DNA of 64,000 bases from Shewanella sp. (GTDB lineage Bacteria > Pseudomonadota > Gammaproteobacteria > Enterobacterales > Shewanellaceae): NCBI RefSeq assembly GCF_013214165.1, contig NZ_JABSSM010000004.1, positions 80,938 to 144,937 of the forward strand. Reading direction: 5' to 3'. A program made the position numbers and the translations under genes. The notes under the pieces are model-generated. The model was given only the letters and a program-made list of their open reading frames with translations. It searched no databases and had not been told where the DNA came from. Positions 18,603 to 27,356 of this stretch are shown piece by piece. The number at the start of each line of letters is the position of its first letter. The first letter of the stretch is position 1.

Positions 18603-20279
18603 ATGTGTTCAATTTTTGCCATTTTAGATATTAAGTCAGACGCAACACAGCTGCGACAAGTCGCGCTGGAAATGTCGAAGCTGATGCGTCACCGTGGACC
18701 AGATTGGTCAGGGATCTACAGCTGCGATAAAGCCGTACTCGCTCATGAACGTCTTGCCATCGTCGATATCGATAACGGTGCTCAGCCTCTGCTTAGTAGC
18801 GATGGTAACATTATTCTTGCGGTCAACGGTGAGATCTACAACCACAAAGAACTCAAGGCCGAGCTTGGCGAGAAGTACGCTTACCAAACAAATTCTGACT
18901 GTGAAGTTATCCTGTCCCTCTATCAAGAGTATGGTGTGGACTTCCTCGATAAGTTGAACGGCATATTTGCCTTCGTGCTCTATGATAAGACGAAAGATCT
19001 GTATCTTATTGGCCGAGATCACATGGGTATCATTCCCCTATACACAGGCTTAGATGCCGAGGGTAATTTCTACATCGCCTCAGAAATGAAAGCCTTGATG
19101 CCTGTGTGTAAGACCGTCGATGTATTTAAGCCGGGTCACTATTTATGTAACAAGGCGAGCGCCACTGACGACGGTTATGTGCAATATTATCAACGTGAAT
19201 GGCGTGATTTTGCGGCCGTGAAAGATAACCCAGCCAGTATCGATGAAATAAGAGAAGCACTCGAAGCCGCGGTTAAACGTCAGCTTATGTCTGATGTACC
19301 TTATGGTGTACTGCTATCGGGAGGGCTGGATTCATCGGTTATCTCGGCTATCACGCAAACTTTTGCTAAACGCCGTATCGAAGATGATGGACAGAGCGAT
19401 GCATGGTGGCCACAGCTGCATTCTTTTGCCGTGGGTCTTGAAGGTGCCCCCGATTTGATTGCGGCAAAAAAAGTCGCCGATGCCATAGGCACCATCCACC
19501 ATGAGATCATCTTCACCTTCCAGGATGGTATCGATGCAATTAAAGATGTGATTTATCATCTGGAAACCTATGATGTCACCACCATTCGTGCCGCTACACC
19601 CATGTACCTTATGGCGAGAAAAATTAAAGCCATGGGTATCAAGATGGTGCTATCGGGCGAAGGTGCAGATGAACTATTCGGTGGCTACTTATACTTCCAT
19701 AAGGCCCCTAATGCACAGGCCTTCCATGAAGAGTTAGTGCGTAAACTGGACAAGCTATTCATGTTCGATTGTCTTCGTGCCAACAAGTCGATGGCAGCAT
19801 GGGGACTCGAGGCACGCGTGCCCTTCCTGGATAAAGAATTTATGGATGTGGCGATGCGCATCAACCCCGAAGCCAAGATGTCTAAAGATGGTCGTATCGA
19901 GAAGCATATTCTGCGTCAGGCGTTCGAGCACAAATTACCCAAGGAAGTGACATGGCGTCAGAAGGAACAGTTCAGTGATGGTGTAGGCTACTCATGGATC
20001 GATGGTCTAAAGGAGCTAACAGCCGAGAAAGTGGATGATCTGCAACTGGCTAATGCCAAGTTTAGATTCCCCTATAACACACCAGACACCAAAGAAGGTT
20101 ACTACTACCGCTGTTTCTTTGAAGAGCTATTTCCACTGGATACTGCCGCGAAAACCGTTCCAGGCGGTAAGTCGGTGGCTTGCTCTACTCCTGAAGCGCT
20201 TGCTTGGGATAAGAGCCTTCGGGATGTCATTGACCCATCGGGCCGAGCAGTACAATCGGTTCACGCTAGCGCCTATTAA
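18603..20279 (+). CDS. asnB: Asparagine synthetase B (glutamine-hydrolysing)
   Basis: Makes asparagine from aspartate, ATP and glutamine. The 558-aa product begins MCSIFAI, so Cys2 becomes the N-terminal nucleophile of the class II glutaminase domain (about 2-205; RHRGPDWSG and NGEIYNH are visible). The synthetase domain follows with the ATP pyrophosphatase loop LLSGGLDSSVIS (about 238-249) and SGEGADELFGGYLYFH. AGGAG precedes the ATG. Single gene with a strong terminator. Confidence 0.97.
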   Translation: MCSIFAILDIKSDATQLRQVALEMSKLMRHRGPDWSGIYSCDKAVLAHERLAIVDIDNGAQPLLSSDGNIILAVNGEIYNHKELKAELGEKYAYQTNSDCEVILSLYQEYGVDFLDKLNGIFAFVLYDKTKDLYLIGRDHMGIIPLYTGLDAEGNFYIASEMKALMPVCKTVDVFKPGHYLCNKASATDDGYVQYYQREWRDFAAVKDNPASIDEIREALEAAVKRQLMSDVPYGVLLSGGLDSSVISAITQTFAKRRIEDDGQSDAWWPQLHSFAVGLEGAPDLIAAKKVADAIGTIHHEIIFTFQDGIDAIKDVIYHLETYDVTTIRAATPMYLMARKIKAMGIKMVLSGEGADELFGGYLYFHKAPNAQAFHEELVRKLDKLFMFDCLRANKSMAAWGLEARVPFLDKEFMDVAMRINPEAKMSKDGRIEKHILRQAFEHKLPKEVTWRQKEQFSDGVGYSWIDGLKELTAEKVDDLQLANAKFRFPYNTPDTKEGYYYRCFFEELFPLDTAAKTVPGGKSVACSTPEALAWDKSLRDVIDPSGRAVQSVHASAY

Positions 20280-20299
20280 TACCAATGAGTAGAAGGAAT

Positions 20300-20326
20300 A
20301 AAAGCAGCCCGAGAGCTGCTTTTTTA
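20300..20326 (+). terminator. Terminator after asnB
   Basis: AAAAGCAGC and GCTGCTTTT enclose a 6-nt loop, followed by a T run. Confidence 0.9.
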
Positions 20327-20360
20327 TTGTGCTAATATCGCTCAACTTTCGATTAATAGC

Positions 20361-20705
20361 TTAAACTAGCTGCTTAAAATAGTGCTGTTGATTAATATCC
20401 CTCAATTCAATCGTCAGGCTTTGTACTTTAGGCGTCAATGGCGCTAAATGTTCTGCAACACACGTCAGTAAACCCTTTTTCTGCTCGTCGCTTCGTCCCG
20501 GCATGATCGAAATTGTGATATGTACAAATAGATTTGAGCTCTCTTCTCCAACTAAAAAATGATCACAGCCATGGGCTCGTGTCTTAATCGCCTTTGATTC
20601 AAATAAGCCGGACGCTATCGCGCCTTTATGCGTTGCGTTAACCAGCTCGGAAATATCAATCAGCTCGGCAAGGGGGGAAGCATATTCAATCAAACAGTGG
20701 GGCAT
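20361..20705 (-). CDS. 5-carboxymethyl-2-hydroxymuconate delta-isomerase family protein
   Basis: Small tautomerase-superfamily protein of 114 aa. It begins MPHCLIEYA, so removal of Met exposes the catalytic Pro1, and carries the family stretch KTRAHGCDHFLVGEESSNLFVHITISIMPGR in pieces. True CHMI enzymes act in homoprotocatechuate breakdown, but no other genes of that pathway are nearby, so the substrate here is unknown. Single gene. Confidence 0.82.
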   Translation of the reverse strand: MPHCLIEYASPLAELIDISELVNATHKGAIASGLFESKAIKTRAHGCDHFLVGEESSNLFVHITISIMPGRSDEQKKGLLTCVAEHLAPLTPKVQSLTIELRDINQQHYFKQLV

Positions 20706-20846
20706 ACAAGGAAACCTCTATTGATAAGATAAGCAGGGACAAATATTGGTTATTCGGACCAGACGGCAAATTCCCTTAACGCTTGTCTACAGGCAAGATA
20801 GAGGGAGCCTATTAGCTCCCTTCTACCTAAAATTAAATCTTGAGAA

Positions 20847-21554
20847 TTACCCTTGCACAAGCGCGGCAATCAAGCCGATAACACCACCAAAAACGCCGCC
20901 CCACACCACGAGCCAACCTAGGTGCTTTCTGATCATCTCTTGAATGATGTCCTTCACCAGCTCAGGGGTCAACTCGTTTAGTCTTTGGCTGACAATCTCA
21001 TTGATCTTGGTCTTCATGTCGGCCAAAACATCGGGCTGCTCGAGTTCATTCTTAAGCAAGGTATAAAACTCTTCACTCTGGGTTATCTCGACCAAGGAGG
21101 CCTTCATCTTCTCAATAAATGGCTCTTTTAACGGAGTGATGGCATCTGTACCACCAACCATGGCCAACATACCACCAAAGGATGACTGTTCGACTGTGGT
21201 CACTAGGGCATCAAATGCTGGGGTCATATCGACCTTCTCGATAACTGGTTGCAGATTAATATGGGATTCGCTGCCACCTTGATCCGACAAAAAGCGATCG
21301 ATATTTTCATCAGTAAAAAATTGCTTCATCATCAGATGGGAAATGCCTGCTTTGAACTCTTCGAAACGAGACGGAATGACGCCAGAACCATACAAGCCTG
21401 GAACTTTTTCAAATAACATATGGATGGCCAGCCAGTTTGTCAGTGCGCCGGACAGCGCAAATAATCCTATACTCAAAACGATAGCCGATGAAAAATAATA
21501 GCCTAATGCCAGCAAGAGGGCCGCGATTAGATTTGTGATCACACTCTTATTCAA
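20847..21554 (-). CDS. DUF445 family membrane protein
   Basis: Predicted inner-membrane protein of 235 aa. Two helices near the N-terminus (about 5-40, with FALSGALTNWLAIHMLFEKVPG, typical of DUF445), a long helical soluble middle, and one C-terminal helix rich in Gly (about 213-233). The start is taken as TTG at 21554 because GGAG lies 7 nt upstream; no in-frame ATG fits better. Function is unknown for the family. A weak hairpin (AGGGAGC/GCTCCCT, about 20801-20822) lies past the stop. Confidence 0.8.
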   Translation of the reverse strand: MNKSVITNLIAALLLALGYYFSSAIVLSIGLFALSGALTNWLAIHMLFEKVPGLYGSGVIPSRFEEFKAGISHLMMKQFFTDENIDRFLSDQGGSESHINLQPVIEKVDMTPAFDALVTTVEQSSFGGMLAMVGGTDAITPLKEPFIEKMKASLVEITQSEEFYTLLKNELEQPDVLADMKTKINEIVSQRLNELTPELVKDIIQEMIRKHLGWLVVWGGVFGGVIGLIAALVQG

Positions 21555-21702
21555 TCTGTTGCTCCAAAAATTAAAACAGCTACAAAATTGGTATAATATC
21601 ATAGCCTGCTGAGTTTTCAGTAATTATGACGGCACATTGTTTGCGTAGGGCAACAGATAACAGGACAAATACCGGACGTACTGAGTCAACAAACTAATAG
21701 CC

Positions 21703-22113
21703 TTATACTTGAGTGTCAAACATAGCCAGAATATCTATAGGCACAAACCCATTGCCTTCTATTTTTTCCCGGGGAACTGCCAGTACTTGAGTCTCATCGG
21801 CGAGCGCTTTCGCTTTTTTAACCAGTTCTGTGCCTATGCCTCTTTTTCTATAAGATTCAGCCACAAACAGATCGTCAAAATACCAGAGTGGTTTAAGTAA
21901 TAATGATGAAAATGAGGGGTAGAGTTGAATAAATCCGACGGGAATGTCCATTAGAAAGCCAATAAATATCACAGAATCATTTTCGAGTAATCTGCTTTCG
22001 ATAAATTCTTTACAGTCAGCTAATCGAGAGTCTTGACCTAAGCTTTTCCGGTACTCATCAAATAGCGAGGTTAATGACTGTAGATCTTCATTTATGGCGA
22101 TTCTAATATGCAT
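21703..22113 (-). CDS. GNAT family N-acetyltransferase, possibly shortened
   Basis: Acetyl-CoA-dependent acetyltransferase of about 136 aa. The acetyl-CoA pyrophosphate loop is clear (YRKRGIGTELVKKAK, about 93-107), after a DDLFVAESYR strand. The start at 22113 is preferred over the ATG two codons upstream because AAGGA is 7 nt away. Oddity: between the VLAV strand and NGFV near the end there are only about 7 residues, where relatives usually have a longer helix containing the catalytic Tyr, so a small in-frame deletion is possible. Substrate unknown. Confidence 0.75.
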   Translation of the reverse strand: MHIRIAINEDLQSLTSLFDEYRKSLGQDSRLADCKEFIESRLLENDSVIFIGFLMDIPVGFIQLYPSFSSLLLKPLWYFDDLFVAESYRKRGIGTELVKKAKALADETQVLAVPREKIEGNGFVPIDILAMFDTQV

Positions 22114-22573
22114 TTTCATTCCTTGAAATAATGTCTATTTACATGACTTACCGACTAACGACATGTTTTTATTGTCATTAACTTCCCTTTCAGTTACATA
22201 AGCTTAACACATAAGTGTAAATGCGATCGACGATTTGTGTATAATATACAATCTTTATAAATAGCAAGCTGAACTACACTTAGTTCTTAATCTTTCATAC
22301 TGCTTGGTATTAAGTCCTATCTCGCCTTTCACTCAACAAAGGACATTCAATGGGCTCACCATTTACGACTCTGGTTACCAAGCTGCGCCTCCCAGGGAAA
22401 TGCATCATAGCAAGGTCAAAAGTGTCACCCAAGCGTTCCCATTTCAAGCCCGAGGTTAATCAAATTCGATGAAAGGTCGATAATTTAAAACATTTATATA
22501 ACATATCCATCAAGTTCGCTAAAATACGTATTAACTGGAATATTTTTCGTACAACTTAGTAAATAGGCCTCAA
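22114..22573. other. Divergent intergenic region, GNAT/DUF748
   Basis: 460 bp. It contains a perfect -10 hexamer TATAAT near 22241 (the -35 is poor) and a 40-codon frame with a good ribosome-binding site at 22350-22472, listed separately. The remainder is AT-rich without other structure. Confidence 0.5.
22350..22472 (+). CDS. Possible 40-aa basic small protein
   Basis: An ATG with AAAGGA six bases upstream opens a frame of 40 residues (starting MGSPFTTLVTKLRLPG, ending FKPEVNQIR). It is strongly basic with no membrane segment or signal peptide. A TATAAT lies about 110 bp upstream. I do not recognise it. The ribosome-binding site is the only real support; it could also be chance or the tail of a lost gene. 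Confidence 0.3.
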   Translation: MGSPFTTLVTKLRLPGKCIIARSKVSPKRSHFKPEVNQIR

Positions 22574-25500
22574 ATGTCAAAACCATTCACCCAATTGGCT
22601 GTCAAATTTCGCCACCTCCCTAAGTATCAAAGATACCTGGCTGTTTTGTTGACTATCTACCTTATTTTCACCGCTTTACTCGGCCTCTTGGTCCCCTACG
22701 TTGCTCATAAACAATTGCCCCAAGAATTATCGGCAATACTCAAGCGCCCGGTTATGCTTGAGGATGTCTCCATCAACCCATTCACTCTCGAGGTATCCCT
22801 TACCGGTTTTAGTGTACAAGAGAAAGATAACACTAACTTCATCGGCTTCGGTAAACTGACCTTCGAGCTGGATTTCTGGCGTTCTATTATCAACCTGGCT
22901 CTCAGTGTCGATCATGTGACTCTGAACAAACCTTATGCCTTAGTGGAGCGCCTCAATAAGCCAGATTCATTCACTTTCAATTTTTCAGACATCATCCATG
23001 AACTGCTCAATAGTGAAGTCAATGAGACAGTTGAGCAGCAAGCTGAAACTCCAAGTGGCCTGCCTCATATCAAGGTGAAAAACCTGTCCATCTTAAATGC
23101 AGAGCTGCTCTACACCGATAAGGTCACTGATAGTAGCCTCCACTACCCCGCCATGACTCTTCATTTGCAAGCGTTCGACACCCTGAAAAATTTCGATAGT
23201 AATGGCAACGGCAGTAACCAATTTTCAATTCGCTTTGTGGGCAAAAAAGGCGGAGAAATTGCCACCCAGGGAAAACTGCAGCTATCTCCATTAAGCATCA
23301 TAGGCGAACTGCAGCTCACGGCGATTCAATTACCACAATTTTGGTCATTCATTGCCGATGAGGTCCAGGCAAGTCTAGAGAGCGGTCAGTTTAGCTTTAA
23401 CACCCATTTCGAAATCTTAGCCCAACCGGGTAAGGCCCCTCAGTTGCTCACCCAAGATGGCCAATTCTCGTTGGAGAATATCTCCTTCGTCGATGATCAA
23501 AGCCCATTGATATCACTCCCCCTGTTGAGTTTACATGGCATCAGTCTCAACTTGTCCGAGAAGCAGATTAAGGTTGCCAGTGTAGAGACAGAGAAATTAT
23601 CCCTTAACGCTAGACTGACAACTGAGGGATTGGATATCGTCCCCTTATTTATGCCTGTTGTCACCTCAGCCGAAGAGCCATCCCCTGAGTCGGCACAACA
23701 AGAGACGGCCTCTTCCGTACCCGTAAAAATTGGCCAAGTGTCTGAGGACAAACAAGTCGACTCAGCCTGGTCTGCAGTCATTACGAGTGTGACAGTTAAA
23801 GACTACGATCTAAACTTGGTAGAGAATCGTCTAACAGACAATACCCCTTGGCGAATATTCCCGTTCAACCTTAGCACTGGCGAGATACGCTCAGATCTTG
23901 AATCTCCTATAGAATACCGCTTAGATCTGGCCATCAACAACAAGGGCACATTTCAATCTTCGGGCTCGGTGGACGCTAAGCAAGAAACATTGAAAGCCGA
24001 CATCACCTTGTCTAAGTTTGACCTCAATCAGATCCAGGCCTACCTGGTGCCATACATAAATATCGACCTGCAACAGGGTGAGCTCAATACCAAGGGTAGC
24101 CTCACGGCTGGCTCAGATAAAACCCTCTATTTCTCCGGTGATATTGGCGTCGATAACTTATTAGTCAAGGACACACTGCATAAGAAGACCTTAGTAAAAT
24201 GGCAGTCCATGTCGGTCAACCGACTCATTTTCGATCAAGAAAAGCATAAATTATCCATAGAGAGCATAAATTTTACCAAGCCTTACGGACGTATCATCAT
24301 TGCCGAAGACAAGAGCACCAATATCCAAGCCCTACTGGTTAACGCCTCCCCTGAACACGCAAGTAATACGCCAGCAAAGGCACCGGCTGAACCCCAAGCG
24401 CCCCTCGAAATTGATATAGGCCAGATACGATTCAATCAAGGCTCGACCTTCTTCGCCGATAACTCATTGACACCTAACTTCGCCGCCAGCATTGAGCAAT
24501 TAGAGGGCAGCATAGACAAGCTATCATCCACCGCTAAGCGTCCCGCCTCGGTGGACATCAAGGGCAAGATAGATAAGTATGCCCCGGTCACACTCAAGGG
24601 GGAGCTCAACCCTCTACTGGAGATGCCCTATCTGGATCTGGCACTCAATTTCAACAGTGTTGAGCTGACATCGGTTAACCCCTATTCCGGCACCTATGCC
24701 GGTTACTATATCGATAAGGGGCAAATGTCTCTATCACTGAACTATCAAGTGGAGAACAATAAGCTCAAAGGCAGTAATCATCTGGTGGTGGACCAACTGC
24801 AACTGGGCAAGCCCAGTGACAGCAGCTTGGCCACCAGCCTGCCGGTCACTTTAGCCATCGCCCTACTGCAGGACAGACACGGAGTCATAGATTTGGGTCT
24901 TGATGTCTCTGGCGATCTGGACTCGCCGAGTTTTAGCTTTGGCAGCATCATCATGACGGCATTTACCAATGTGATCACTAAAGCTGTCACCGCACCTTTC
25001 AGCTTGCTGGCTGACCTGTTCGGCGGCGACGAGCAGCAACTGGATAAGATAGCGTTTGAACCGGGTCTGGCGCTGATCTCAGCCGATGAACAAGAAAAAC
25101 TGGCCACACTGGCTAAGGCGCTACTCGACCGCCCCAAATTAACCCTGAGCATAAAGGGTGCCATCGATGCAGTTAGTGACGCTCGGATCCTCAAAGAGCA
25201 GATTTTGTACCATAAACTGGCGGAGTTAAGTCACACAGAGGTCGAGTCTCTGCCCAATGAGCTCTCAGCCAGTAACTTCCCTACACAGGGGCCACTCTCT
25301 GATGCACTGATTAGCCTGTATGAAACTGAGATGGCCTCGAGCGCCAATGAGCTAAGACTCAGTATTGAAAGGCAACATACACAAGAAGCAGAACTAGACC
25401 AAGAGAGACTGCAGACGCTATGGCACATAGCTTTATATAACTTCTGCCTAAACAAACAAGCTGTCGATGATGACATGTTAGGAGCTTTAGCCAGCGCACG

Positions 25501-25630
25501 CGCACGCGCGGTAAAAGCACACCTGATCGAGGTCAATAAAGTCCCGCCGTCACGTATTTTCCTCCTGGACAGCCGAATCGACATTAACCACGGGGCACAG
25601 GAAGCCCTGCTTACATTAGGTGCCGATTAA
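22574..25630 (+). CDS. AsmA-like DUF748 domain protein
   Basis: Large inner-membrane-anchored periplasmic protein of 1018 aa. One helix at about 20-42 (YLAVLLTIYLIFTALLGLLV), followed by the AsmA-like opening SAILKRPVMLEDVSINPFTLEVSLTGF, then long beta-rich DUF748 repeats. A late segment (about 880-1018) ends in an OmpA-like stretch around RARAVKAHLIEVNKVPPSRIFLLDSRI. AsmA-like proteins are thought to bridge the periplasm and move lipids between membranes; that role here is inferred. Monocistronic. Confidence 0.88.
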   Translation: MSKPFTQLAVKFRHLPKYQRYLAVLLTIYLIFTALLGLLVPYVAHKQLPQELSAILKRPVMLEDVSINPFTLEVSLTGFSVQEKDNTNFIGFGKLTFELDFWRSIINLALSVDHVTLNKPYALVERLNKPDSFTFNFSDIIHELLNSEVNETVEQQAETPSGLPHIKVKNLSILNAELLYTDKVTDSSLHYPAMTLHLQAFDTLKNFDSNGNGSNQFSIRFVGKKGGEIATQGKLQLSPLSIIGELQLTAIQLPQFWSFIADEVQASLESGQFSFNTHFEILAQPGKAPQLLTQDGQFSLENISFVDDQSPLISLPLLSLHGISLNLSEKQIKVASVETEKLSLNARLTTEGLDIVPLFMPVVTSAEEPSPESAQQETASSVPVKIGQVSEDKQVDSAWSAVITSVTVKDYDLNLVENRLTDNTPWRIFPFNLSTGEIRSDLESPIEYRLDLAINNKGTFQSSGSVDAKQETLKADITLSKFDLNQIQAYLVPYINIDLQQGELNTKGSLTAGSDKTLYFSGDIGVDNLLVKDTLHKKTLVKWQSMSVNRLIFDQEKHKLSIESINFTKPYGRIIIAEDKSTNIQALLVNASPEHASNTPAKAPAEPQAPLEIDIGQIRFNQGSTFFADNSLTPNFAASIEQLEGSIDKLSSTAKRPASVDIKGKIDKYAPVTLKGELNPLLEMPYLDLALNFNSVELTSVNPYSGTYAGYYIDKGQMSLSLNYQVENNKLKGSNHLVVDQLQLGKPSDSSLATSLPVTLAIALLQDRHGVIDLGLDVSGDLDSPSFSFGSIIMTAFTNVITKAVTAPFSLLADLFGGDEQQLDKIAFEPGLALISADEQEKLATLAKALLDRPKLTLSIKGAIDAVSDARILKEQILYHKLAELSHTEVESLPNELSASNFPTQGPLSDALISLYETEMASSANELRLSIERQHTQEAELDQERLQTLWHIALYNFCLNKQAVDDDMLGALASARARAVKAHLIEVNKVPPSRIFLLDSRIDINHGAQEALLTLGAD

Positions 25631-25699
25631 ACAAAGATTTAATATTGAGCAGACATGAGTTACACTCTCGCCGTTTTCAGACTTTATCAGAGGTAGCTC

Positions 25700-26056
25700 A
25701 TGTTTGTTGTTCGTTGGCTTTTAGGCCGTATCATACTTACTCTTAATTTTATTTTCACTCCCAAGAAACGTAAGCGTCCTTCGGATGAGCAGGCAACAAT
25801 TGATAGCGAAACTGAGTTGCTGACCCTGTATCAATACAAGGCTTGTCCATTTTGCGTAAAAGTTCGCCGCGCCATTCGTCGCCAAGGCCTGAATATTGCC
25901 ACCCTAGATGCTAAGCAAGATGACCACCAGCAAACGCTAGTAGAACAAGGTGGCAAGGCTAAGGTGCCCTGTTTACGAATTGAAGCAAATGGTGAAACAC
26001 GTTGGATGTATGAATCTTCAGATATCATCAGTTATCTGGACACCCGATTCGCATAA
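25700..26056 (+). CDS. Glutaredoxin-like protein with CPFC motif
   Basis: Thioredoxin-fold protein of 118 aa. An N-terminal hydrophobic stretch (about 3-20), then a basic linker, then the glutaredoxin domain: LYQYKACPFCVKVRRAI (active-site CPFC near residue 50), the cis-Pro in KVPCLRI, and YESSDIISYLD at the end. AGAGGT precedes the ATG. The N-terminal segment suggests membrane attachment, with the domain probably in the cytoplasm because of the basic residues that follow. It is followed by a terminator. Confidence 0.88.
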   Translation: MFVVRWLLGRIILTLNFIFTPKKRKRPSDEQATIDSETELLTLYQYKACPFCVKVRRAIRRQGLNIATLDAKQDDHQQTLVEQGGKAKVPCLRIEANGETRWMYESSDIISYLDTRFA

Positions 26057-26076
26057 ACAATCGGTTTCATCATCTC

Positions 26077-26120
26077 TTAGGCAGTAACATTATTTCAGAT
26101 TGAGTTACTGCCTTAGTTTT
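26077..26120 (+). terminator. Terminator after the glutaredoxin gene
   Basis: GGCAGTAAC pairs with GTTACTGCC across a 15-nt loop, then TTAGTTTT. Confidence 0.7.
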
Positions 26121-26348
26121 CGCCCCAACATTCCGATCAAGATTTCGCAGCATTTAGATTATGACCCCACACATTGCCCTCACAGTCGTTCACAAGTCTA
26201 GCTTAAGGTAAAAAAGTGTATATCATGGCATAATAACGCTATCCTGCCTTAACAGCTTGCTCTGCGGCTTTAATTTCCACCTTGTTTATGGGTTAAGAAA
26301 TCAGCTATTCCCGCCGAGAAATCATACTAATAAGAACACATAAATCTG

Positions 26349-26795
26349 ATGCGAAAATGCCTAATCAACACCCTGTCAACCTTGTTTATCTTGAGTGTTA
26401 TCGCCGGATGTGCAGGAAAAAAAACGGATCCCAGTGACTTTGAAGGCAAGGTCAAAGATAGATTAAAAACAAATATACGCAGCAACGGTATCAAGTTATT
26501 CACATATAACGCCACACTCACCTCCTCGAGTGACTCTATCGACCCAATGCCCCATCATCAAAGAGTAGAGCAGGCCAAACGGAGTAACCGTTCTCGCTCT
26601 GGACGCTTTGAAGTCGATCTCACTGATTGGACCCAGCAGATAGAACTCGGCTTATCTAAGACATTAGACATGACGGGCTATTGTCGTGAGGGCTATATGG
26701 AATTAAGTCGGCTTATCGAAGTTGATCGCGGCGAAATTCGCGGCGAGTGTAACGAGGGCGCGACCCAAGCAGATAGAGACAAGTTTTCCTCTTAG
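26349..26795 (+). CDS. Hypothetical lipoprotein
   Basis: 148 aa with a clear lipoprotein signal: basic MRKCL, a hydrophobic core, and VIAGC with the modified Cys near residue 21. The mature part is hydrophilic, has two more Cys (GYCREG, GECNEG) that could pair, and no recognised domain. About 290 bp upstream are free of genes. I do not recognise the family; it may be limited to Shewanella and relatives. Confidence 0.75.
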   Translation: MRKCLINTLSTLFILSVIAGCAGKKTDPSDFEGKVKDRLKTNIRSNGIKLFTYNATLTSSSDSIDPMPHHQRVEQAKRSNRSRSGRFEVDLTDWTQQIELGLSKTLDMTGYCREGYMELSRLIEVDRGEIRGECNEGATQADRDKFSS

Positions 26796-27019
26796 CGTCG
26801 AGTCAGCTCATTTAAACCGTGAGACTTCAAGGTTTAGCATCATAGAAATAAATGGCTTCGAGCACCATGAGTTGGCCAGAAGCCCGACTTTTCTGAACAA
26901 ATAACATAAGTATTGATGCTGTGACTGGATTGGTGATGTAGATTAAGTTAAAATCCGCGTCCGGTTAATATCCGTCACTATATGAGTGGCAGATCAGTCA
27001 AACAGTTCGGTAGAGAGCC

Positions 27020-27214
27020 ATGAATAAAAAACAAAAGATGATCAAGCTAACGGCAAAGCGTACCAAGGCTCGTAAAAATAAGCACACAGCTCCTACGGTT
27101 AAGAAGTATATCTCTAAGTCTGACCGAGCTAAGATGCTGGCCCAAGAGGAAGCTGAAGCCGCATTGAAAACCACCGTAGAACAGAATGACGGTGCAGAAA
27201 CCCAAAATAAATAA
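27020..27214 (+). CDS. DUF2986 family small basic protein
   Basis: A 64-aa protein with a very basic first half (MNKKQKMIKLTAKRTKARKN), the stretch KKYISKSDRAKML, and an acidic Ala/Glu-rich end. This matches the DUF2986 pattern as I recall it. The gene has its own terminator (27249) and good codon structure. Function unknown; the charge pattern would allow nucleic-acid binding. Confidence 0.7.
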   Translation: MNKKQKMIKLTAKRTKARKNKHTAPTVKKYISKSDRAKMLAQEEAEAALKTTVEQNDGAETQNK

Positions 27215-27248
27215 GCGGTATTCACTCAAAATATTTAACGAATTCATC

Positions 27249-27276
27249 AAAAAGGGAGCCATGTTCCCTTTTTCTT
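27249..27276 (+). terminator. Terminator after the DUF2986 gene
   Basis: AAAAAGGGA and TTCCCTTTTT enclose a 6-nt loop. It could also serve the converging MATE gene in part. Confidence 0.85.
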
Positions 27277-27356
27277 GTCTATAGATTAACAGGCTATTTT
27301 AGCAGGCTAACTTGCAGAACCTAAAGCCAGTCCGACTTAAGCTTTAGTCACCCAAT

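Noticed and set aside
24778-25584. Long minus-strand frames inside the DUF748 gene
   Set aside because: Composition is Ser/Arg-rich as expected for antisense shadow of a Leu/Ala-rich gene.
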